From: Sediminibacterium sp.
GTDB lineage: Bacteria > Bacteroidota > Bacteroidia > Chitinophagales > Chitinophagaceae
Length of the DNA stretch: 62,119 nt
Reading direction: 5' to 3'
Assembly: GCA_023263235.1 (NCBI GenBank)
Contig: JALQXE010000021.1
Span: 1 to 62,119 of the forward strand
Both the position numbers and the translations under genes were made by a program. Shown here one piece after another: positions 42,616-51,461 of the stretch. Position 1 is the first letter of the stretch; each line of letters opens with the position of its first letter. The notes beneath the pieces were generated by a model. That model had not been told where the DNA came from, did not search any database, and saw only the letters and a program-made list of their open reading frames with translations.

Positions 42616-45600
42616 ATGAGAATTGCATGTTTGACCCTTTTATTATGCCTGGGTTTAATGCAGGCAAATGCCCAGTCTGCGCAAATTGCTAAAAAAGACA
42701 GTACTGTTTTTTCCAGCTTTAAAGGGCTTCCTTTAAAACCAACGAGAGCCGTTCCTTTAAAAACAAACGAAGGCACTTGGACGTCGGTGAATATTAGTCC
42801 CGATGGAAAAACCATTGTATTTGATTTAATGGGTGATATTTATACACTCCCAATTGAAGGAGGTAATGCCACCCCCATCACAAAAGGCTTACCCTATGAC
42901 AACCATCCAAGCTTTAGTCCCGATGGAAAAAGAATTTTATTTATCTCTGATCGAAGTGGTGCCGAAAATTTATGGTACATAGATTTAGAGAAAAAAGATA
43001 CTATAGCATTAACCGATGACAATAACCAAAACTTTCCAGGTGCTGTTTATACACCCGATGGAAATTATATTGTGTATACAAAAGGACGAAGAAATACAAA
43101 ATTGTATTTAATGCATAAAAATGGTGGTGCGGGTACACAATTAATTGCAATGCCACTAACCTTAAAAACAATTGATCCAGCGGTAAGTGCCGATGGACGA
43201 TATATTTATTATTCTGCAAGAACTAGTGCGTGGAATTACAACGCCATGTTGCCACAATATAATATTGGCATTTATGATAGAGAAAAGGGAACAACAAGAA
43301 CAATTGCTTCTAGATATGGATCGGCTTTCACACCAGTATTATCTAAAGATGGTAAATGGTTAGTATATGGTTCAAGATTTGAGGATAAAACAGGTTTAGT
43401 AAAAAGAAATTTAGCAACAGGTGAAGAAAGCTGGTTAGCCTATCCCGTGCAACGAGATGATCAAGAATCTATTGCAGTATTAGGTGTTTTACCCGCTATG
43501 ACTTTTACCCCTGATAGTAAATTCTTATTAACTTCCTATGGAGGAAAAATTCATAAAATAAATATTGAAAACGCAGCACAGGAAGAAATTGCCTACAATG
43601 TTAATGCAACTATTGAAATGGGTGCCGAAGTATTATTTAAATATCCTGTCTCTGATACCCTTGCTACCAAAGCAACACAAATAAGAGATGCAGTTCCTTC
43701 GCCAGATGGAAAAAAATTAGCATTCACTGTTTTGAATCGTTTGTATGTAATGGATTATCCAAATGGAACACCAAAAAGATTAACAAAAAATAATTTTACC
43801 GAAGCGCAACCAGCTTGGCATCCAAATGGTAAAACAATTTATTTTTCATCATGGAATATTAAAGGAGGAAACATTCATAGTATTGATTTAATTACGAATA
43901 AAGAAACAATTATTACCAAACAGGCTGCCTTGTATCAAGGTATCGCAGTTGACCCTGCAGGAAAAAGATTAGTGTTTAACCGAACTTCTGCTCAAAAGTT
44001 TTTAGACTCAAAAGATCCTACTTATAATGATGATGAAGATGAATTGTGTTGGTTGGATTTAGCAAACGGAGAAATTCGTGTTATTGATAAAGCAAACGGA
44101 AGATCTAATGCACATTTTGTAAAAAATGATAATAGAATTTATTTAAACAATAACGGCAAGCTTTTATCTATCCAATGGGATGGTGGGGACGAAAAAGAAA
44201 TTGTAAAAATTACGGGCATCACTACATTTGGAAGTGTAGCTAGCCGAAACGGAAAACCAGTTGGTGATCCATGCATGGTACCACAAGTTTTGGCAGAAGA
44301 CGATGATGCTGCTAAAGAAAATAATCCGCCGTCTAACGCTGCGAGTATTTTAATGTCGCCGGCAGGTAGTGCAGCTATTGCTCAAGTAAATAATAATATT
44401 TATTTCGTTACCATACCTCAAACAGGTAAACTGGTTGAAATATCTGTAGCAGAAGCAAAGAACGCTGCATTCCCAAGTAAATTGTTAACGGAAATGGGAG
44501 GTGAATTTCCTAACTGGGAATCCAATGGAAAAATAATTCACTGGAGTTTAGGCGCAGCACACTTCACTTATGATATTGATAAAAGTTATGCTTTTGATGA
44601 TAGCTTAGCAGCTGCAAAAAAAGCCGAGGACTTGGCTGCTTCATTGGCAAAAAATGATACCACTAAAAAAGATACTGCTAACAAAGAAAACCTTGCCAAG
44701 AAAAATGATAAAAAAGAAACTCCTAAATTTAAAGCAACTGAAAATTGGGTGACTGTTTATTATGATAAGGACATTCCTAGCGGTGCAGTATTATTAAAAA
44801 ATGCGCGCATTATAACCATGAATGGTGATGAGGTAATTGAGGGTGGTGATGTTTATATCGTGAACAACAGAATTAAAGCCATAGGAAAATCTGGTACCTT
44901 ACAAACTGCCACAAATACACAAACAGTGGACGTTTCAGGCAAAACAATTATTCCTGGTTTTGTTGACACGCATGCGCATATGTGGCCAAGCTGGGGTATT
45001 CATAAAAATCAAGCTTGGGTGTACGCTGCTAATTTAGCATATGGTGTGACTACAACACGTGACCCACAAACTGCTACTACCGATGTATTAACTTATGGCG
45101 ACATGGTTGAAGCAGGTAATATGGTAGGGCCAAGAATTTATTCAACAGGACCGGGTGTGGGGTATTGGTCATATAATTTAAAAGACTCTGCTCAAGCTGA
45201 ATCGGTATTATCACAATATTCTAAATACTTTAATACGAAGTATATTAAAATGTATTTAGTAGGCAATAGAAAACAAAGACAATGGGTAATACAAGCAGCA
45301 CAACATCAAAAGCTAATGCCTACTACCGAAGGTGGCTTAGACTTTAAATTAAACATGACCAATTTATTAGACGGCTATCCTGGTCACGAGCATTCGATAC
45401 CTATTTATCCATTGTACAAAGATGTGATTAATACCATTGCAGTTTCTAAAATGACGGTAACACCAACCTTATTGGTTTCTTATGGTGGGCCATGGGCTGA
45501 GAATTATTATTATGAAAATGAGAACCCATATAGTAATCAAAAAATGCAGTTCTTTACGCCTTATGAAGAATTAGCATCTAAGTCACGACGCAGAGCTACT

Positions 45601-46038
45601 TGGTTCCTGCCTGAAGAACATGTTTTCCAAAAGCATGCTGCCGGAATGAAAGACTTAGTAGAGGCGGGTGGCTTAGCGGGTATTGGAAGTCATGGTCAAT
45701 TACAAGGATTAGGTTATCATTGGGAACTATGGTCAATGCAAAGTGGTGGTATGCGCAATATTGACGCGTTAAAAACGGCTACCATTTTAGGAGCTACAGG
45801 ACTTGGTTTAGATAAGGATTTGGGAAGTATTGAAACTGGGAAGCTAGCCGATTTAATTATTTTAGATAAAAATCCTTTGGAAAACATCCGCAATACCAAT
45901 AGCATTAAATACGTAATGAAAAATGGGCGCTTATACAATGGTGATAATTTAAATGAAACCATTACAGGTACGCGTCAATTAGATCGCTCTGAATGGTTGG
46001 AAACAAAACCAGTAAGAAACACAAATGTTAAAGATTAA
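42616..46038 (+). CDS. Exported beta-propeller/amidohydrolase fusion
   Basis: A 1140-residue exported enzyme. The signal peptide ends at ANAQS. Residues about 40-680 hold WD40-like/TolB propeller repeats (SPDGKTIVFDLMGDIYTLP, SPDGKRILFISDRSG, SPDGKKLAFTVLN). A Lys/Ala-rich linker (about 665-710) leads to a C-terminal amidohydrolase: GKTIIPGFVDTHAHMWPSWG with the HxH metal site, then GHEHSIP and GSHGQLQGLGYHWEL. This domain order is a known family in Bacteroidota and Proteobacteria, but the substrate is not established. The C-terminal IETGKLADLIILDKNPLE is the usual amidohydrolase closing motif. It is followed after 30 bases by the Tat-exported isomerase-like gene. Confidence 0.9.
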   Translation: MRIACLTLLLCLGLMQANAQSAQIAKKDSTVFSSFKGLPLKPTRAVPLKTNEGTWTSVNISPDGKTIVFDLMGDIYTLPIEGGNATPITKGLPYDNHPSFSPDGKRILFISDRSGAENLWYIDLEKKDTIALTDDNNQNFPGAVYTPDGNYIVYTKGRRNTKLYLMHKNGGAGTQLIAMPLTLKTIDPAVSADGRYIYYSARTSAWNYNAMLPQYNIGIYDREKGTTRTIASRYGSAFTPVLSKDGKWLVYGSRFEDKTGLVKRNLATGEESWLAYPVQRDDQESIAVLGVLPAMTFTPDSKFLLTSYGGKIHKINIENAAQEEIAYNVNATIEMGAEVLFKYPVSDTLATKATQIRDAVPSPDGKKLAFTVLNRLYVMDYPNGTPKRLTKNNFTEAQPAWHPNGKTIYFSSWNIKGGNIHSIDLITNKETIITKQAALYQGIAVDPAGKRLVFNRTSAQKFLDSKDPTYNDDEDELCWLDLANGEIRVIDKANGRSNAHFVKNDNRIYLNNNGKLLSIQWDGGDEKEIVKITGITTFGSVASRNGKPVGDPCMVPQVLAEDDDAAKENNPPSNAASILMSPAGSAAIAQVNNNIYFVTIPQTGKLVEISVAEAKNAAFPSKLLTEMGGEFPNWESNGKIIHWSLGAAHFTYDIDKSYAFDDSLAAAKKAEDLAASLAKNDTTKKDTANKENLAKKNDKKETPKFKATENWVTVYYDKDIPSGAVLLKNARIITMNGDEVIEGGDVYIVNNRIKAIGKSGTLQTATNTQTVDVSGKTIIPGFVDTHAHMWPSWGIHKNQAWVYAANLAYGVTTTRDPQTATTDVLTYGDMVEAGNMVGPRIYSTGPGVGYWSYNLKDSAQAESVLSQYSKYFNTKYIKMYLVGNRKQRQWVIQAAQHQKLMPTTEGGLDFKLNMTNLLDGYPGHEHSIPIYPLYKDVINTIAVSKMTVTPTLLVSYGGPWAENYYYENENPYSNQKMQFFTPYEELASKSRRRATWFLPEEHVFQKHAAGMKDLVEAGGLAGIGSHGQLQGLGYHWELWSMQSGGMRNIDALKTATILGATGLGLDKDLGSIETGKLADLIILDKNPLENIRNTNSIKYVMKNGRLYNGDNLNETITGTRQLDRSEWLETKPVRNTNVKD

Positions 46039-46068
46039 TTTGTAAGTTTAATATCTAAACGATTGCAT

Positions 46069-47001
46069 ATGAAAAATTCAAGAAGATCCTTTTTAAAAAA
46101 TAGCGCCATGGCTTTAGTAGGGGCTGGCTTCTTACCTAAGGTAATTGGAGCAACTCCATTAGCACCTGCTAAAAAAGTATCGTTGATTGGGATTCAGTTA
46201 TACTCTGTTAGAACCGACATGTACAAGCAACCCTTAGAAACCCTAAAAGCCTTAGCCAATATGGGTTATAAGTATGTTGAACATGCCAATTATGTAAACC
46301 GAAAATTTTATGGCTATACAGCTGTTGAGTTTAAAAAAGTTTTAAACGATTTAGGTTTATCCATGCCAAGTGGTCACACCGTAATGAACGCCGGTCATTG
46401 GGATAAATCAAAAAATGATTTTACTGACGCTTGGAAATATACGGTTGACGATGCTGCCACTTTAGAACAAGAATACGTAATTAGCCCCTGGATGGATGAA
46501 AAATTACGTCGCAGCTATGATGGTTTAATGTTACAATTGGATGTTTTCAATAAATCGGGGGAATTGTGTAAAAAACAAGGCATGAAATTTGGATACCACA
46601 ACCACGATTTTGAATTCACTGAAAAAATTAACGGAACACCTATTTATGATTTAATCATTAACAACACCGATCCAGCCTTAGTAATTCAACAATTAGATTT
46701 TGGGAATATGTATGGAAGTGGTGGACGCGCGAAAGAGTGGATAGATAAATACCATGGCCGCTTCCCTTCTTTACACGTTAAGGATGAAATTAAATCCGCT
46801 GGGAAAGGTGAAATGAATGATGGATATGATAGTACTACCATGGGCAATGGAGAAGTAGACCCTAAAGGTTTATGCCAATTAGCTCAAAAAGTTGGTGGCG
46901 CTCATCACTTTATCATTGAACAAGAATCATATCAGGATAAGACTCCATTAGAATGTGCTAAAATCAATTTAGACATTATTAAAACATGGGGTTTGGTTTA
47001 A
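46069..47001 (+). CDS. Tat-exported sugar-phosphate isomerase/epimerase-like protein
   Basis: A 310-residue TIM-barrel protein of the xylose isomerase-like family. It begins with a twin-arginine signal (NSRRSFLKNSAMALVGAGF), so it is folded in the cytoplasm and exported. Visible family points are VSLIGIQLYSVRTDM, FGYHNHDFEFTEKINGTPIY and LHVKDEIKSAGKG, with the metal-binding His, Glu and Asp typical of the fold, and FIIEQESYQD near the end. Exported members act on sugar derivatives or keto-inositols, but the substrate cannot be named. ATG 46069 is chosen over the in-frame TTG 46063. A terminator follows. Confidence 0.87.
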   Translation: MKNSRRSFLKNSAMALVGAGFLPKVIGATPLAPAKKVSLIGIQLYSVRTDMYKQPLETLKALANMGYKYVEHANYVNRKFYGYTAVEFKKVLNDLGLSMPSGHTVMNAGHWDKSKNDFTDAWKYTVDDAATLEQEYVISPWMDEKLRRSYDGLMLQLDVFNKSGELCKKQGMKFGYHNHDFEFTEKINGTPIYDLIINNTDPALVIQQLDFGNMYGSGGRAKEWIDKYHGRFPSLHVKDEIKSAGKGEMNDGYDSTTMGNGEVDPKGLCQLAQKVGGAHHFIIEQESYQDKTPLECAKINLDIIKTWGLV

Positions 47002-47038
47002 AAGAATAAGTATTCCGCATTTAAATTGCGATTCTTAT

Positions 47039-47070
47039 AAAAAGCACAATCTTAATGGTTGTGCTTTTTT
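47039..47070 (+). terminator. Terminator after the isomerase-like gene
   Basis: AAAAAGCACAA (47039-47049), loop TCTTAATGG, TTGTGCTTTTT (47059-47069), followed by T. It lies 38 bases beyond the stop. Confidence 0.88.
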
Positions 47071-47108
47071 ATTTTACTTAACTTTAAGAATACATTTAAA
47101 TAGATTTT

Positions 47109-49448
47109 ATGAAATATTGTCTGCACTTATTTATCACAGTAACAAGTACACTTATCCTAAATATTGTCAATGCGCAGTCTACAAAAATTAAAGCGCATGA
47201 TGCAGCCGATTATAATGAAAAAGCTAGATGGGAGCAGCATGTTGCTCAAACTAACATCATAAGAGACGAATGGGGTATTCCACATATTTATGGCAAGACC
47301 GACGCTGATGCAGTTTTTGGTTTAATGTATGCTCAATGCGAAGAACACTTTGAACAAATTGAAAAAAACTATTTAGAAATGTTGGGGCGCACGGCTGCAG
47401 TTGAAAGTAAATGGGCAGGACAAAATGCAGGTGATGTTTATGCCGACTTAATGATGAAACTAATTCAGGATAGTACGGAAGCCATAAGAGACTTTAACAA
47501 CAGCCCAGATTGGTTTAAAAAATTATTGGTTGCACATGCCGATGGAATAAATTACTATTTATACAAACACCCAGAAGTACATCCTAAAGTAATAGCAAAG
47601 TATAAGCCATGGTATCATTTAATGTGGACGGATGGAAGTGTTTCTCCTACACGCTATGGTGGAATTAAGCGAAAAGATGTTTATGATTTTTATAAAACTC
47701 AGGAAAGTGCACTTAATAATATTACGAATAATACATTATTAAAAGAAAATATTAAATCGGAAACTGCTTGGGTATCCCAAGATGATTATGCGGTAGAAGA
47801 AAAAACTTTAAAAGGATCTAATGGATTCGCTATTGCACCAAAACATAGTAAAAACGGTAGTGCATTGTTATACATAAATCCACATGTACCCTTTTATTTT
47901 AGATCAGAAATGCATATGGTAAGTGAAGAAGGGCTCAATGTTTATGGCGCAGTAACTTGGGGGCAAATGTTCATATATCAAGGATTTAATGAACATGCTG
48001 GATGGATGCATACCAGCAGCTATGCCGATGTAGCTGATGTTTATTTAGAAACTGTGAAACAAGAAAATGGGAAATGGTTTTATTTGTATGAAAATAAATG
48101 GTTGCCCATAATAGAAAGGGAAATTTCCATTGAAGAGCCTTTAATCGTTAACAACAATCTTGATGCCAAACAAAAACTACACATTTTCAAAACATATGAA
48201 ACGCATCATGGTCCAATTATGGGAAGCCGGGATGGAAAATGGTTAAGCCTAAGTGAAAATAACAGATCATTAAATGCATTATTAGAATGTTGGTCAAGAA
48301 CAAAAGCAAATAATTTAAAAGAATACGAAAATGCGTTAAGCCTTTTAGCCAACAACAGCAATAACACTGTATATGCCGACGCAGATGGTAATATTGCATA
48401 TTGGCACGGCAATTTCATGCCAAAAAGAAACAACCAATTTGATTTCACAAAGCCAGTGGATGGAAGCACAAGTGCTACTGCCTGGCTTGGAGTGCATCCA
48501 TTAAATGAAATTGTACAAAGTATTAATCCTGTGAACGGTTGGTTACAAAATTGTAACGCGACTCCATTTACAGTAGCAGGAAAAAATAGTCCCAACTCCA
48601 ATAGCTTCCCTGCTTATATGGCACCGGATGGCGAAAATCCAAGAGGTTTAAATGCTGTGAGATTACTTGAAAAAATAGATAAGCTTAGTTTAGACGATCT
48701 TATTGAATTGGGGTACAATAAACACTTAGCCGCTTTTGATATATTATTGCCTCCATTTATTGACTACACTAAAACAGTTACATTAACACCAGATCAAAAA
48801 AAAGCAGTTCAATATTTATCGAATTGGAACCACGAGGCCGATACGAATTCTATAGCACAAACCATTGCAGTAGAATGGGCTACTAAACTTATGAGTGCGA
48901 TACCACCTGCCGAAACCGAGGAAGCCGCTACACAATCTATTGTTAGATTTAATAAAATGATTTCGGAAGTAAGCAATGAAAAGAAATTGGCTTTTTTAGA
49001 TTCTGCCTTAATGCGCATAAAAATAAATTATAGTCCATTGCCATATACGCAAGCAAGCTGGGAAATTCCTTGGGGACAAATTAATAGATACCAACGTGCA
49101 TATACGAATACTGAGTTCCCATTTTCGGATAATAGACCCAGCCTAGCTGTTGCACAAACCTCTTCAAAATTTGGTCAATTACCTGCTTTTGAAAGTAATA
49201 ATAGAATGGTTGGTGTACGAAAAAGATATGGATTTTCGGGCAATAGCTTTATTGCTGCTGTGAGTTTTGGAAAAAGACTAGAGGCAAAAACAATTATCAC
49301 TGGTGGGCAAAGTTTTGATCCCAACAACGAACATTTTACCGATCAAGCGGAGGGTTATATACAGGGAAAATTTAAAACCATTCATTTTTATAAAGAAGAT
49401 GTTTTAGCACATAAAGTAAAATCATATAAGCCTGGGTTGGAAAGATAG
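47109..49448 (+). CDS. Penicillin acylase-family Ntn hydrolase 1
   Basis: A 779-residue exported precursor of the penicillin/aculeacin acylase family. A signal peptide ends at VNAQS. The alpha part starts with IRDEWGIPHIYGKTDADAVF. The autocleavage site is LKGSNGFAIAPK: cleavage before Ser237 would release a beta chain with Ser237 as N-terminal nucleophile. The beta chain contains NPHVPFYFR, WTHTS-like GWMHTSSYADV and NRYQRAYTNTEFPF. Members cut the amide bond of beta-lactams, acyl-homoserine lactones or lipopeptides. The choice here is unknown. Its end overlaps the convergent regulator gene by 61 bases. A second acylase is 5.4 kb downstream. Confidence 0.9.
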   Translation: MKYCLHLFITVTSTLILNIVNAQSTKIKAHDAADYNEKARWEQHVAQTNIIRDEWGIPHIYGKTDADAVFGLMYAQCEEHFEQIEKNYLEMLGRTAAVESKWAGQNAGDVYADLMMKLIQDSTEAIRDFNNSPDWFKKLLVAHADGINYYLYKHPEVHPKVIAKYKPWYHLMWTDGSVSPTRYGGIKRKDVYDFYKTQESALNNITNNTLLKENIKSETAWVSQDDYAVEEKTLKGSNGFAIAPKHSKNGSALLYINPHVPFYFRSEMHMVSEEGLNVYGAVTWGQMFIYQGFNEHAGWMHTSSYADVADVYLETVKQENGKWFYLYENKWLPIIEREISIEEPLIVNNNLDAKQKLHIFKTYETHHGPIMGSRDGKWLSLSENNRSLNALLECWSRTKANNLKEYENALSLLANNSNNTVYADADGNIAYWHGNFMPKRNNQFDFTKPVDGSTSATAWLGVHPLNEIVQSINPVNGWLQNCNATPFTVAGKNSPNSNSFPAYMAPDGENPRGLNAVRLLEKIDKLSLDDLIELGYNKHLAAFDILLPPFIDYTKTVTLTPDQKKAVQYLSNWNHEADTNSIAQTIAVEWATKLMSAIPPAETEEAATQSIVRFNKMISEVSNEKKLAFLDSALMRIKINYSPLPYTQASWEIPWGQINRYQRAYTNTEFPFSDNRPSLAVAQTSSKFGQLPAFESNNRMVGVRKRYGFSGNSFIAAVSFGKRLEAKTIITGGQSFDPNNEHFTDQAEGYIQGKFKTIHFYKEDVLAHKVKSYKPGLER

Positions 49449-50092
49449 TGGTCATAAAGCTTTGAAGTAAAAGCTATTTTTACCAAGCCGGCTACATTTT
49501 TTACATCAAATAATTGCATCATTTTGGTACGATGTCCTTCTATTGTTCTTTTGCTATGTCCCAATTCAAATGCAATAAGTTTGCTAGGGGCTTCTTGACA
49601 AATTCTAATCAATATATATTTGTCATATAAACTTAGTTCATTCGCTTTTTCAATCATTTGACCATCATCGGTTTTGTGCATCATTGCAGAAATTTTATTC
49701 GCAATATCATTACTAAAATATACCTTTTCTTTTCTTGCCATTTCTAAACCCTTAAGCCATTCTTCTTTTGTAACATTTCTGGAAACAATCACCGAAAAAC
49801 CATAATCAATTAAATCAGGTAAAATGGTTTCATCCTGCTCATTCAATACTATCATAACTGGCATTTTTTTCTTTAACAAAATCTGTAATTCTTGATTTTG
49901 ATGATGTGATATTTTAAACATGGCACTCTCAATAACCAAAACCCATGGTGTTGATTGTAGCATAACTTCGTTTAACATACTAAACTCGTTGATGATATTG
50001 GCCTGTAAATACGATGGATGATGGTGTATTAACATGGCACTTCCAAGGGCATACACAGGTTGTTGATCACAGATAATAACTTGACTTTGCAT
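49388..50092 (-). CDS. LuxR/NarL-type regulator with degenerate receiver
   Basis: A 234-residue NarL-type protein. The N-terminal receiver (about 1-125) keeps its fold but lacks key residues: the acidic pair is reduced to CDQQP, the phospho-acceptor position reads LVIESAMF with Glu55, and the usual Lys is replaced in IVSRNVTKEEW. The C-terminal GerE-type HTH (about 160-215) is intact: LSLYDKYILIRICQ, LGHSKRTIEGHRTKMMQLFD. It is therefore unlikely to be controlled by normal phosphorylation. The last 20 residues lie in the 61-base overlap with the acylase gene and extend past the HTH, probably after loss of an older stop codon. No partner kinase nearby. Confidence 0.83.
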   Translation of the reverse strand: MQSQVIICDQQPVYALGSAMLIHHHPSYLQANIINEFSMLNEVMLQSTPWVLVIESAMFKISHHQNQELQILLKKKMPVMIVLNEQDETILPDLIDYGFSVIVSRNVTKEEWLKGLEMARKEKVYFSNDIANKISAMMHKTDDGQMIEKANELSLYDKYILIRICQEAPSKLIAFELGHSKRTIEGHRTKMMQLFDVKNVAGLVKIAFTSKLYDHYLSNPGLYDFTLCAKTSSL

Positions 50093-50335
50093 AGTTTGAT
50101 ATTTATACCTAAAACAAATTAAAAAATGCTAAAAAATTGATATACAAGCACTAAGACGTACAATAGGTGGCAAAAATAAGGGCCATTTACCTGTTCAACT
50201 TTACGCTAAGCAGTGGTTTGATTGTATAAATTCATAGCCCTTTTTATAGTGATTAAATAATGCCCTAAATAACTTGTCAATGTTATATCTTTTAATAACT
50301 TCAAACAATCAATCACTAAACCATTAAGCAGCGCG

Positions 50336-51460
50336 TTGACAGCACTAAGTAAATTATTTTATCCATTTGTCCCTCTTGGACATTTAAAGGTTTGGGTGTT
50401 AGCGCCAGCATTGAATAATCCTGATCCGAATTTGGCCTATTATTATGACTTTAGTCAAAGTATTGAAGAATATACGCGCGTATTTACCGATTTAGCCCTG
50501 CCTTGGCAATGGCAACCTATAACTCTAGATAATTTCGAAGTAATTATTCAAGAAATTGCGAATGAGAGGCAATCGGGAAAATTCTTTCCAGTAGTACTTA
50601 ACTTATGTGATGGGGATGAAATGAATGGTGCGCCCGGCATTTCAGTAATTAGTGCTTTAAATAAAAAGCAATTGGTATATACAGGTGCTGACGAATATTT
50701 TTATGATATTACAACGTCAAAAATTCCAATGAAAAGAGCTTTTGATGATGCTTTAATACCCACACCTAAATGGGAAGCGATTTTAGATGAAAAAATTGTT
50801 CCCGAAAAATTATTTGAAAATTTAAACGCACCTATTATTGTTAAGCCAGCTGTATCAGGAGGAAGTTTGGGAGTGGGTGTAAAAAATGTGGTGGAAACAA
50901 ATGTTGAATTAATAACGCAAGTAAATAAAATGTTTGAAGGCTACAGAGGCTGGGACTTAGCATCACAGGGCATTGTAGCCGAATCCTTTATTGATGGGCC
51001 TGAATATACCATTATGATAGTTGGAAGTCATACTCAACCTGAATATGCAAAAATTTATCCACCAGTAGAACGTGTTTTTCATGCATCCTTACCAGCAAAA
51101 GAAAAATTTTTATCGTTCGATAGGCTTTGGGAAATTTATGAAGAAGAAGCACCCATGCCAAAGGAAGAGAACTTTTATGAATACGCAGTAAGTTCAGACA
51201 CTACACAAATGGCAATTCAAAAAGTTGCATGGGATGCTTATGTTGCAGTAGGTGGTACGGGATATACGAGAGTTGATGTTCGTGTTGACAAAAACACTGG
51301 AACACCATATGTACTAGAAGTGAATGCGCAATGCGGAATTAGTGAAGATGAAAATTTCACTTCTATAGGCGCCATATTGCGCTATGCAAATCAAAGTTTC
51401 ACAGAATTGATTATTCATATTATTAATGATGCTTTCGCAAGAAGAAAAAAAATAAATTAA
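50336..51460 (+). CDS. D-Ala-D-Ala-ligase-like ATP-grasp enzyme
   Basis: A 374-residue ATP-grasp ligase of the D-alanine-D-alanine ligase class. Visible points are the pre-ATP-grasp region with ALNKKQLVYTGADEYFYD, the ATP-binding loop VKPAVSGGSLGVGVK (169-183), AESFIDGPEYTIMIVG and the metal site TRVDVRVDKN...YVLEVNAQCG with Asp314, Glu328 and Asn330. It will join an amine to a carboxylate via an acyl phosphate; substrates are unknown. No ATG is in frame near the 5' end. TTG at 50336 is used, and alignment of the N-terminus with the next gene's product supports it. One base separates it from that gene, so they are co-translated. Confidence 0.87.
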   Translation: MTALSKLFYPFVPLGHLKVWVLAPALNNPDPNLAYYYDFSQSIEEYTRVFTDLALPWQWQPITLDNFEVIIQEIANERQSGKFFPVVLNLCDGDEMNGAPGISVISALNKKQLVYTGADEYFYDITTSKIPMKRAFDDALIPTPKWEAILDEKIVPEKLFENLNAPIIVKPAVSGGSLGVGVKNVVETNVELITQVNKMFEGYRGWDLASQGIVAESFIDGPEYTIMIVGSHTQPEYAKIYPPVERVFHASLPAKEKFLSFDRLWEIYEEEAPMPKEENFYEYAVSSDTTQMAIQKVAWDAYVAVGGTGYTRVDVRVDKNTGTPYVLEVNAQCGISEDENFTSIGAILRYANQSFTELIIHIINDAFARRKKIN

Positions 51461-51461
51461 T

